From an uncultured Bacteroides sp. (GTDB lineage: Bacteria; Bacteroidota; Bacteroidia; Bacteroidales; Bacteroidaceae): DNA of 39,652 bases. The DNA is taken from contig CAMTPC010000016.1 of assembly GCA_947074295.1 (NCBI GenBank), forward strand, positions 1 through 39,652. The letters run 5' to 3'. The notes below the pieces were generated by a model. That model had not been told where the DNA came from, made no database searches, and saw nothing but the letters and a program-made list of their open reading frames with translations. Position numbers and translations under genes: made by a program. Shown one piece after another: positions 32,624 through 39,652 of this stretch; the stretch's first letter is position 1; each line of letters starts with the position of its first letter.

Positions 32624-34591
32624 ATGAAAAGTACAATATATAAAATAGCGATGTTTACGTGTTTGTCGGCTTCCGTCTTTTCGTGTAGCTTGGACGAATA
32701 CAATCCTAGTGATACATCGGGTGGTGAAGAACTTAAGACTGTTGAAGGTCTTAAACAATTGGGCACATATTGTTATACTCCACTCTACGAACAATTATTT
32801 TCTGCTTCCGATTATTTATCGGTAGCAGAAGCCGGAACTGATATCTGGTTGACTCAAAACAATAAAACTAATACACAGCAACTCTTCTATTATGAAGGTT
32901 TGACGACGAGTACAAATGGTACTAATAAGCTTTTCAATCAGGCTTATACAATGATCAATACTTGTAACGCTGTTATTAATCGTGCAGATGAAGTGACTAG
33001 TGGTGATATAAATACACTTGCTACGGTTGTGGCAGAAGCTAAATGTCTCCGTGCTTATTATTACCTAGTACTGGTTACACAGTATGGCAATGTGACACTT
33101 ACTACTACTGAATCATCTCAAAATCCAGTAATGAATCCAGAGCGTTCGACAGTAGAAGATATCTATGCATTGATCATCTCGGATCTGAAAGATGCTGCAG
33201 ACGTGTTGGGTGTGGCACCAATGGACGGGAACTATGCGCGTGTAAGCAAAAAAACAGCTCTAGGTTTAATGGCCAGAGCATATGCTCAAGGTGCTGGCGA
33301 AGGCCTTTCTGAAAATGGTGTCTCATACTGGCAACGTGCCAAAGAAGTGGCTGAAGATTTTATCACCAATCAATCGGCATATGGTGCTCACTTGTATGAC
33401 GATGTAGCTGATGTATGGAATCAAGCAAATAACCGTGACAATAAGGAAGCTCTCTTTGTAGCTTCTGGTCCTCAGGCTGGTACAGATGCCTATATTTATG
33501 GTTATAACTCAAACACGTTGTTTACATATACATTCTGTGATCCAAATCAGTTGAGTGATATATATCCTGTAGCTAGTCGTAATAACTATTATTATGGCCG
33601 TGTAAACAACAATCTTTATGCTCCTTCTAAGTATCTGATCGATTGTTTCGATGCTACATATGACAAACGTTGGGAAAACTCTTTCACTACTGCCTTCTCT
33701 CTATTCTCAATGGTACAAGTAGGTTGGAGATCTTATGAAGACTCAAATGCTACAATCACATTGACAGAAGCTCTTTGTACTAAATATGGTATTAATACAG
33801 AATTTGTAGGTAAGAAGATTTATCCTTATGTTGATGTTAATGCGATTAATTTAGGCTCAAATGGTGGTAACCAGTATGTAGCTTCAGTATGGCCAAAAGG
33901 TAATTACTCAGGCAGTATAGCCAACTTGGAGAAGGTGAAAAACGTCTATGCTACTCCTTATCCATTGGCAGAAGATGAAGATCGTTTCGTTCTTTATTTA
34001 TCGAAAGATTATCTTTCTGCAGAAGAAAAAGCTAAACGTCCTTATATCTGTGTAAACATCGACGATCTTTTCAAGGCTGATGGCACATATGTAGAAACAT
34101 TCATCGATGAAGCACAAACTCGTACTTATACTCAATACCCATCGCTGAATAAGTTTAATTTCAACTTTGAAGGTGGTTTTAATGGTAGCAACCTGCAACG
34201 CAAAACAGGCGATATGTTCATCATGCGTATGGCCGAAATCTATTTGATTGCAGCCGAGGCAAATGTACAATTGGGTAATGGTAGTGCAGCTGCTGAGCAA
34301 CTCAATGTTCTTCGTAAGCGCGCTTGTCGCAATGCTGCCGACTTTGATGCACACATGAAATTGACTACTGCTACTGAAAACGATATTTTCGATGAATATG
34401 CTCGTGAGTTATGTGGTGAGTTTAGCCGTTGGGCGCTGTTGAAGCGTCATAAAGCTTTCGAAACCCGCTTGTCTGCTTACAACCCACGTGCGGCACAAAG
34501 CTTTAGCGAGAAGAACTATGTTCGCCCTATCTCATTTACTTTCTTGAGTCAGATCGAGAATGCAGACGAATATGGCACAAATGGTTATTAA
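32624..34591 (+). CDS. SusD2: SusD/RagB-type surface glycan-binding lipoprotein
   Basis: 655 residues. A lipoprotein signal ends at Cys21 (SASVFSC), followed by SLDEYNPSD. Helical TPR-like segments include VVAEAKCLRAYYYLVLVTQYGNVTL, and the C-terminal SusD region includes FIMRMAEIYLIAAEANVQLGNGSAAAEQLNVLRKRA and YARELCGEFSRWALLKRHKAFETRL. It partners SusC2, which ends 23 nt upstream. The gene closes the operon, with a strong terminator 35 nt later. It should bind oligosaccharide at the surface; specificity is unknown. Confidence 0.95.
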   Translation: MKSTIYKIAMFTCLSASVFSCSLDEYNPSDTSGGEELKTVEGLKQLGTYCYTPLYEQLFSASDYLSVAEAGTDIWLTQNNKTNTQQLFYYEGLTTSTNGTNKLFNQAYTMINTCNAVINRADEVTSGDINTLATVVAEAKCLRAYYYLVLVTQYGNVTLTTTESSQNPVMNPERSTVEDIYALIISDLKDAADVLGVAPMDGNYARVSKKTALGLMARAYAQGAGEGLSENGVSYWQRAKEVAEDFITNQSAYGAHLYDDVADVWNQANNRDNKEALFVASGPQAGTDAYIYGYNSNTLFTYTFCDPNQLSDIYPVASRNNYYYGRVNNNLYAPSKYLIDCFDATYDKRWENSFTTAFSLFSMVQVGWRSYEDSNATITLTEALCTKYGINTEFVGKKIYPYVDVNAINLGSNGGNQYVASVWPKGNYSGSIANLEKVKNVYATPYPLAEDEDRFVLYLSKDYLSAEEKAKRPYICVNIDDLFKADGTYVETFIDEAQTRTYTQYPSLNKFNFNFEGGFNGSNLQRKTGDMFIMRMAEIYLIAAEANVQLGNGSAAAEQLNVLRKRACRNAADFDAHMKLTTATENDIFDEYARELCGEFSRWALLKRHKAFETRLSAYNPRAAQSFSEKNYVRPISFTFLSQIENADEYGTNGY

Positions 34592-34626
34592 TGATTAGTT
34601 AATAATATAATTAGTATACAATAATT

Positions 34627-34667
34627 GGAGGGAGTGTTTTGTGATAAAACACTCCCTCCTTTTTTTT
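34627..34667 (+). terminator. Intrinsic terminator after SusD2
   Basis: Perfect 14-bp stem GGAGGGAGTGTTTT (34627-34640) / AAAACACTCCCTCC (34646-34659), 5-nt loop, then eight T. Confidence 0.95.
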
Positions 34668-34678
34668 ATGCAAAGTAA

Positions 34679-34705
34679 TAGTACAAAATGCGCTTTGCAA
34701 CCGTC
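34679..34705 (+). promoter_or_regulatory. Relaxed ECF-type promoter P8 (TAGTAC-N17-CGTC)
   Basis: TAGTAC at 34679-34684 and CGTC at 34702-34705, 42 nt before the ATG at 34748. It differs from P1-P7 by one base in the -35 and one extra spacer base. Confidence 0.4.
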
Positions 34706-34723
34706 TATTATATGATAAATTTG
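34694..34723 (+). promoter_or_regulatory. Housekeeping promoter of the methyltransferase operon (TTTG-N18-TAAATTTG)
   Basis: TTTG at 34694-34697 and an exact TAnnTTTG match at 34716-34723, 18 nt apart, close to the usual spacing of the Bacteroides housekeeping promoter. The ATG is 24 nt downstream. Confidence 0.7.
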
Positions 34724-34747
34724 TGATCAATAAATAAACAATAGACT

Positions 34748-35758
34748 ATGAGTAAACGGAATATGAAAGAATGGGCAGATGGCATCATCGCTCAAAAAGA
34801 AGTGGTGGCAATCCCCATTATGACCCATCCTGGCATAGAAATGATTGGTAAGACAGTGCGTGATGCGGTTAAAGATGGTATGGTTCAATATGAAGCGATC
34901 AAAGCGTTAGCTGATAAATATCCCACAGCAGCTGTATCTGTCATAATGGATTTAACTGTTGAAGCCGAAGCTTTTGGCGCAGAAATTGTATTTCCAGAAA
35001 ATGAAGTGCCTAGCGTGGTCGGGCACCTACTCGACGATGAATCGGCTATTGATAAGCTCGAAGTTCCTGCGTTGAACAAGGGTCGTATACCTCAATACCT
35101 GAAGGCCAATATGATGGCTGCCAAGAACATCACGGATCGCCCTATCTTTGCGGGATGTATTGGGCCTTACTCTTTAGCGGGTCGTCTATATGATATGTCT
35201 GAAATCATGATGCTGATTTATATCAACCCTGAAGCTGCAGCACAATTACTTCGCAAATGTTCAGACTTTATACTGCGCTATTGCATGGCGCTTAAAGCTA
35301 CGGGTGTTGCTGGAGTGGTGATGGCAGAGCCAGCAGCTGGTCTACTCTCAAATGAGGATTGTCACAACTTCTCATCGGCTTATATCAAGGAGATTGTAGA
35401 CAAAGTACAAGATGATACCTTCATGGTGGTGCTACACAATTGTGGTAACACGGGCAATTGTACCGAGGCTATGGTCGAGAGTGGTGCTGCAGCCTTCCAT
35501 TTTGGCAATAAGATTGATATGGTTTCAGCCCTAAATGTAGTACCTGCTGATAAATTGGCTATGGGAAATCTTGATCCTGTAAGCTTGTTTAAGGGTGCAT
35601 CGCGTGATGAGATGTATAAGGCTACTCTGGATTTATTGGTGGCTACCAGAACCTATCCCAATTTTGTTCTATCTAGCGGCTGTGATACACCACCACACAC
35701 TCCTTTTGTAAATATTGACGCATTCTTCGAAGCTTTGCATGACTTCAATAAAGGTTGA
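34748..35758 (+). CDS. MtaA/MtbA-like corrinoid methyltransferase (uroporphyrinogen decarboxylase superfamily)
   Basis: 336 residues, no signal peptide, cytoplasmic. The zinc site of methylcobamide:thiol methyltransferases is visible: His230-x-Cys232 in VLHNCGNT and Cys312 in SSGCDTPPHTP. Other family segments are FAGCIGPYSLAGRLYDM and VVMAEPAAGLLS. True uroporphyrinogen decarboxylases lack this His-x-Cys...Cys site, so haem synthesis is unlikely. Known relatives move a methyl group from a corrinoid protein to coenzyme M. Bacteroidales have no known coenzyme M, so the acceptor may be homocysteine, another thiol or tetrahydrofolate (inference). It overlaps the reactivation gene by 20 nt, and it converges with the corrinoid-protein and symporter genes. 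Confidence 0.88.
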   Translation: MSKRNMKEWADGIIAQKEVVAIPIMTHPGIEMIGKTVRDAVKDGMVQYEAIKALADKYPTAAVSVIMDLTVEAEAFGAEIVFPENEVPSVVGHLLDDESAIDKLEVPALNKGRIPQYLKANMMAAKNITDRPIFAGCIGPYSLAGRLYDMSEIMMLIYINPEAAAQLLRKCSDFILRYCMALKATGVAGVVMAEPAAGLLSNEDCHNFSSAYIKEIVDKVQDDTFMVVLHNCGNTGNCTEAMVESGAAAFHFGNKIDMVSALNVVPADKLAMGNLDPVSLFKGASRDEMYKATLDLLVATRTYPNFVLSSGCDTPPHTPFVNIDAFFEALHDFNKG

Positions 35759-36434
35759 GAGAGAATTGTCATTGAATGATTTGTCCATCTCGTTGTCAGA
35801 AGTCCTGCTGGCAATGGGGTGTGACACTTCTTTTCGTGACTCTACCCTTGAAAATGAAACAGTAGCTCTATTGGATCAACTTTCAACTCTACTTCGTCCT
35901 CGATTCCAGTTCTTCACGACTAATGGTCGTTTAAATCTAGAAAAGAAACTTCTTCATATCGATGAAACAACATTATCTGTTGGACAAATCATATCACGTC
36001 AGATACGACAATCCGAGCAATTTCTGTTTTTTGTAGCCACTGCTGGAAGCGAATTTGAAGAGTGGCAACACACATCTGCAGTAAAAGACGATATGTTGAA
36101 AAGTTATATTGCAGATTCATTGGGAAGCATCATTGCCGAAAAGACTGCCGATATGATGGAGTTGCTTCTCGAGGATTTTCTTCAAACCGAAGGATTAAAA
36201 CATACCAATCGGTATAGTCCTGGTTATTGCGGTTGGCACGTATCAGAACAGCATTTACTCTTCTCACTGTTTGACGAACCAAATCCCTGCGGGATCACCT
36301 TGACAGAGTCTAGCTTGATGTTGCCCATAAAATCGGTAAGTGGTGTTATTGGTATCGGAAAAGATGTTCGTAAGCTGGACTACACTTGTGGAATGTGTAA
36401 CTATGAGAAATGTTTCCGTAGAAAGAAAGTCTGA
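35739..36434 (+). CDS. Corrinoid reactivation protein with MetH activation (AdoMet-binding) domain
   Basis: 231 residues from the ATG at 35739, which overlaps the upstream gene by 20 nt and suggests translational coupling; a TTG at 35715 is also in frame. Residues about 100-205 match the vitamin B12-dependent methionine synthase activation domain: RYSPGYCGWHVSEQHLLFSL (158-177), where RxxPGY corresponds to the AdoMet-binding motif of MetH, and PCGITLTESSLMLPIKSVSGVIGIG. The C-terminus has Cys217-x2-Cys220-x4-Cys225 (CGMCNYEKC), possibly a metal or iron-sulfur site. It probably reduces and methylates inactive cob(II)alamin on the corrinoid protein, using AdoMet. Unlike full MetH it has no methyltransferase or cobalamin domain. 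The cysteine tail is unexplained. Confidence 0.87.
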   Translation: MTSIKVERELSLNDLSISLSEVLLAMGCDTSFRDSTLENETVALLDQLSTLLRPRFQFFTTNGRLNLEKKLLHIDETTLSVGQIISRQIRQSEQFLFFVATAGSEFEEWQHTSAVKDDMLKSYIADSLGSIIAEKTADMMELLLEDFLQTEGLKHTNRYSPGYCGWHVSEQHLLFSLFDEPNPCGITLTESSLMLPIKSVSGVIGIGKDVRKLDYTCGMCNYEKCFRRKKV

Positions 36435-36513
36435 TGTCTGAAGGTTACAAACTGAAACACTAGTTTTATAACAAGTTGTATGCAATTTGCTGAATAATTA
36501 TAGTTCTCTAATG

Positions 36514-36563
36514 ACAAAACCCCGTTATTTCAAATGAGTATGAAATAACGGGGTTTTGTTTTT
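36514..36563. terminator. Bidirectional terminator between convergent operons
   Basis: Perfect 19-bp stem ACAAAACCCCGTTATTTCA (36514-36532) / TGAAATAACGGGGTTTTGT (36541-36559), 8-nt loop. T-rich ends serve the plus strand, and the A-rich left flank serves the minus-strand symporter gene. Confidence 0.93.
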
Positions 36564-36582
36564 ATATGTAAACCATTATATG

Positions 36583-38157
36583 TCAGCGACCGTTAAAGTA
36601 GATATAAAGTCCAATCATCACTACTGCAAGTAAACACCACACTGAAACTACCAATTGTGAGGTTTTCTCGGATACTGTCTCTATGCTCAGCGCATTGCCC
36701 ACTGGGTTCTTGTCAAACCATGAAATCAGCGTCATGCCAAGACTGATACATACAAAGATGTAGAAGGACAATAACATAAAGTGAGGCCATGCTTCGTAAT
36801 TCTCTGCAGGGAACACCCATAGATAGAGTATACCAGTTCCTATACTGAACAATGTGCCATAGATTAAGGCTGCATTGGCTGCGCGGGTAGTGGTTTTCTT
36901 CCAGAAGATACCGAATAAGAAAACTGCTGCCATCGGCGGAGCGATGAAGCCTAGAACTGATTGGAATACGTTAAATAGGTTCAATCCTTGAATGCTATCG
37001 ATAGCGATAGTTATCAGTATAGAGATAAGTGCGCCCACAACAGTAACGATACGTCCGACTTTAACTATATGGTCGTGTGCTGCATCAGGCTTAATCTTCT
37101 TTACATAGATGTCCATCGTAAACACGGTACTCAATGCATTGAGAGCAGAACCAATGGTGCTGACCAATGCTGCCACTAAAACAGCCAATACTAAACCTAC
37201 CATGCCCACCGGGAAGAGATTGGTTACCATAGTCATATAAGCTGCATCAGGATTGTCTAAATTAGGATAGAGGGCAAAGCAAATCACACCAGGCAGAATA
37301 TAGAGAGGCACATCAAGAATCTTCAACCAGCCAGTGAAGTTGGCCCCTAGTTGTCCTTCTTTCAGGCTCTTTGCAGCCAATACAGGTTGTACCATTGACT
37401 GATCTGTGCACCAGAACCAAACACCCATGATGGGGTAGCCCAATACGATAGGCAGCCAAGGGAAATCGGCATCTGTATTAGGACGGAATAGATTCCAATA
37501 GTCAGCAGGTATCGCATCGGCTAATGCACCAATGCCGCCTACTTTATAAATTCCAGCAATAGTTAATGTTGACGATACGAAGATCAATAGCAACATCTGA
37601 AATACATTGGTATAGGCTACTGCTTTCAGGCCGCCTGCCATCGTGAAGAAGGCTGCGATAAGTAGGAGGATGATAGCCGATTGCCACATGGGAATATCGA
37701 AAATCTGACGTATCAGAATACCTCCAGCGAATAGTGTCAAGGCTAGCCAAGAGATCAATATAGTAACGATGGTATACCAAGCCAGTATATTGCGTGTGGA
37801 TTCCCCAAAACGTCTGCCCATAAATTCAGGAAGCGTAGTAATATGCGTACCTAAATAGCGCGGAGCAAAAACAAATGCCAGTAAAGCTATGAATACGAAA
37901 GCATACCAAGCAAAATTGCCCGACACAATGCCCGTAGTGAAACCAGCACTGGCCGAGGCGATCAGCATTGATGGTCCCACATTGGTTCCCCACATAGAGA
38001 AACCGATGTGGTACCAGCGCAATGAACGTTCGGCAAGAAAGAGACTGCTCCCTTTCTTGCGTTTTAGGCTTGCCCAAATACCAATGCCTATCAATATAAC
38101 GAAATAGAGTATCAGAATACTCCAATCGAGTGTGTCTAAAAAATGGTTGTGTATCAT
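36583..38157 (-). CDS. Sodium/solute symporter (SSS/SLC5 family)
   Basis: 524 residues with about 13-14 hydrophobic segments. Family features are LDWSILILYFVILIGIGIWAS at the start, AERSLRWYHIGFSMWGTNVGPSMLIASASAGF, GGLKAVAYTNVFQMLLL, and STIGSALNALSTVFTMDIYVK, the usual SSS motif. It should carry a small solute across the inner membrane with sodium; members take sugars, inositols, uronates or carboxylates. It starts 40 nt after the corrinoid-protein gene on the same strand, so they are probably one operon, and the substrate could be the methylated compound used by that system or a galacturonate product. It ends at the shared terminator. Confidence 0.93.
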   Translation of the reverse strand: MIHNHFLDTLDWSILILYFVILIGIGIWASLKRKKGSSLFLAERSLRWYHIGFSMWGTNVGPSMLIASASAGFTTGIVSGNFAWYAFVFIALLAFVFAPRYLGTHITTLPEFMGRRFGESTRNILAWYTIVTILISWLALTLFAGGILIRQIFDIPMWQSAIILLLIAAFFTMAGGLKAVAYTNVFQMLLLIFVSSTLTIAGIYKVGGIGALADAIPADYWNLFRPNTDADFPWLPIVLGYPIMGVWFWCTDQSMVQPVLAAKSLKEGQLGANFTGWLKILDVPLYILPGVICFALYPNLDNPDAAYMTMVTNLFPVGMVGLVLAVLVAALVSTIGSALNALSTVFTMDIYVKKIKPDAAHDHIVKVGRIVTVVGALISILITIAIDSIQGLNLFNVFQSVLGFIAPPMAAVFLFGIFWKKTTTRAANAALIYGTLFSIGTGILYLWVFPAENYEAWPHFMLLSFYIFVCISLGMTLISWFDKNPVGNALSIETVSEKTSQLVVSVWCLLAVVMIGLYIYFNGR

Positions 38158-38197
38158 GGTTGTCGATTAGATATAAGATAAATAATGTCGTGTCTTT

Positions 38198-39652
38198 TTA
38201 TTGAGCTTTTCCTAACAGCTGCTTAGCTACAGCTACTGCCGAGTTAGCGTTGTCACTATAGCCGTCGGCACCAATCTCTTCGGCGAAATGCTGATTGACA
38301 GGTGCGCCCCCAATCATCACTTTCACCTCATCACGGATACCTGCAACTTTTAGTGCTTCTATCACCTCGGTCATATAGGTCATGGTAGTGGTAAGGAGAG
38401 CGCTCATACAAAGTATGTCCGCCTTGTGCTCTTTCACAGCCTCCACAAATTTATCTGCAGGTACATCGATACCGATATTCACTACTTCAAAACCACAACC
38501 TTCCAGCATAGACGCTACAAGATTCTTTCCGATATCATGCAAGTCGCCTTTCACAGTGCCGATCACAACTTTTCCGATAGTGGTAGATGCGCTACCCTGC
38601 AATAAAGGTTTAAGTAATTCTAAGGCACCTTTCATGGCACGTCCAGCCATCAAGAGTTGAGGTACAAAAGCTTTTCCATCTTGAAAACGCTGACCCACTT
38701 CGCCCATGGCCTTAATCATATAATTATTGATGATAGCCTGTGGCGCTACTCCTTCGGCGATAGCCTTTTGCGTCACTTCGACAGCTGCTTCCATCTTTCC
38801 GGCTACAATCGCGTCAAACAAAGGTGCAAGCTCTTCTTCTTTCGAAGTAGAATCGCTTTGTATTGTGATCGTTTCCTGCTCATCTTTAGCAGTATTTTCA
38901 GCAGATTCTTCTTTGCTTCCACTGGTTGTTGTGCTCCCTTGATACTCCTCAATGATGCGCATTGCTTCTTCCACCTCTTTCTCATTGTGGAAGTCCATTT
39001 CTAGATGTACACCTTCGCCACCGATATTGTCGAGCAAAGGGCGCAGTTCGTCTAGCGTCACCCAACAAGCCATGATGCTTTTTCCAGCGGCCAATATTTG
39101 CTTGTATAGATCATACCATTTGGCCGATCCTCCTTGAGGTTCGCCTACACCTGGTGTCCATTGGATAGCATTCAACTCTTTAATTTCGAGTAGGGCAGGG
39201 AGATGATGCATTGCACCTACACCATCGAGATGATACAGCGTATAGTCTATATTTTGACACTGTTCGCGGATAAATGGTTGTACGAATCTACGGAAATCAT
39301 CTTCGCTAATCATAGTCGAAATATCACTCTGTAGTTTGGTCATTCTTCCTGGTGCCCATGATGAGAAATAACAGAAAGCCATCTCGTCACCTTCACGAAT
39401 AATCTCATAAAGCTCATCAAACACACGGAAGTAAATATCGTTGATTTGTTGCATCTGTTGTTCAAGGACCTCGGGTTGCATCACTGTATCAAGCAATACC
39501 ATATCTGTACCTTTCAGTGCTGCCAAAACATCCAATCCTTCCATCAAGTCGGGCATACCCACATAATAATTACCGTTTGCTTTTGCTTTGCTAGCTTTCA
39601 GCAGCTCTTTGTGAAGCAACCAGTTAGGGTGATTCGGATCAAATGTGATTTC
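38198..39652 (-). CDS. Fused URO-D-like methyltransferase and corrinoid-binding protein (5' end outside the window)
   Basis: About 484 residues are visible; the frame is open to the window edge (EITFDPNHPNW precedes the first possible start), so the N-terminus is missing. The first part (about 1-240) is the end of a uroporphyrinogen decarboxylase-superfamily methyltransferase: YTLYHLDGVGAMHHLPALLEIKELNAIQWTPGVGEPQGG and LAAGKSIMACW. A Ser/Thr/Glu-rich linker (about 241-275) follows. The rest is an MtaC/MtbC-type corrinoid protein: helical cap (about 276-355), then a B12-binding Rossmann domain with GTVKGDLHDIGKNLV (Asp-x-His-x-x-Gly; the His is the cobalt ligand), SALLTTTM and MIGGAPV. A single chain could thus take a methyl group from its substrate and hold it on cobalt. 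The substrate is unknown; methanol or a methyl-ether sugar is inferred. Confidence 0.9.
   Translation of the reverse strand, partial: EITFDPNHPNWLLHKELLKASKAKANGNYYVGMPDLMEGLDVLAALKGTDMVLLDTVMQPEVLEQQMQQINDIYFRVFDELYEIIREGDEMAFCYFSSWAPGRMTKLQSDISTMISEDDFRRFVQPFIREQCQNIDYTLYHLDGVGAMHHLPALLEIKELNAIQWTPGVGEPQGGSAKWYDLYKQILAAGKSIMACWVTLDELRPLLDNIGGEGVHLEMDFHNEKEVEEAMRIIEEYQGSTTTSGSKEESAENTAKDEQETITIQSDSTSKEEELAPLFDAIVAGKMEAAVEVTQKAIAEGVAPQAIINNYMIKAMGEVGQRFQDGKAFVPQLLMAGRAMKGALELLKPLLQGSASTTIGKVVIGTVKGDLHDIGKNLVASMLEGCGFEVVNIGIDVPADKFVEAVKEHKADILCMSALLTTTMTYMTEVIEALKVAGIRDEVKVMIGGAPVNQHFAEEIGADGYSDNANSAVAVAKQLLGKAQ

Noticed and set aside
34592-34747. Cobalamin riboswitch before the corrinoid operon
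   Set aside because: The region is short and filled by a terminator and promoter; I see no B12-box-like conserved segments.
34748-35758. Annotation as haem-pathway uroporphyrinogen decarboxylase
   Set aside because: The His-x-Cys...Cys zinc site and the corrinoid neighbours fit the methyltransferase branch of the superfamily.
1-39652. Recent mobile-element insertion or foreign island within the window
   Set aside because: There is no transposase, integrase, tRNA end or flanking direct repeat that I can see, and base and codon use look even throughout.

Overview
The window looks like chromosomal DNA of a gut-type member of the Bacteroidales (Bacteroides or Prevotella relatives). The grounds are two SusC/SusD outer-membrane pairs, a hybrid two-component regulator (HTCS), secreted proteins ending in type IX-like sorting domains, weak ribosome binding sites, and housekeeping promoters of the TTTG / TAnnTTTG kind. 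It is a polysaccharide utilization locus (PUL) for pectin, followed by a corrinoid (vitamin B12) methyl-transfer cluster. I see no tRNA, rRNA, CRISPR array, insertion sequence or phage gene.

Layout. 1-3426: the end of a DUF5703-like glycosidase and a GH2 glycosidase. 3460-9753: exported sugar isomerase-like protein, SusC1 and SusD1. 9803-12843: a fused pectin methylesterase (CE8) and pectate lyase (PL1). 12822-18688: four separately transcribed genes (unknown secreted protein, PL1 lyase, DUF3826 protein, second unknown secreted protein). 18998-23413: the HTCS. 23418-28306: a third PL1 lyase and a two-domain beta-helix protein. 28427-34667: an ECF sigma factor, a very short anti-sigma-like protein, SusC2 and SusD2. 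34679-36434 (plus strand) and 36583-39652 (minus strand) converge on a shared terminator. They encode an MtaA-like methyltransferase, a MetH-type reactivation protein, a sodium/solute symporter and a methyltransferase-corrinoid protein fusion cut by the window end.

The most striking feature is a promoter-like element, GA(G/T)TAC-N16-CGTC, found seven times with exactly the same spacing. Each copy lies 39-48 nt before a start codon and heads one of the PUL transcription units that encode secreted or outer-membrane proteins. A relaxed eighth copy precedes the methyltransferase operon. The shape (-35 ending in AC, -10 of CGTC) is that of an ECF sigma promoter, and an ECF sigma gene lies inside the locus. 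The sigma gene and the HTCS gene lack the element. I infer that the ECF factor switches on most of the pectin locus as one regulon, including its own anti-sigma stub.

Working model (inference). Surface lyases and the methylesterase cut methylated pectin, SusCD pairs import the oligosaccharides, and the esterase releases methanol. The neighbouring corrinoid system could capture methyl groups from methanol or from methyl-ether sugars and pass them to a thiol or folate acceptor. The link between the pectin and corrinoid halves rests on adjacency and the relaxed promoter copy, so it is the weaker part of the model.
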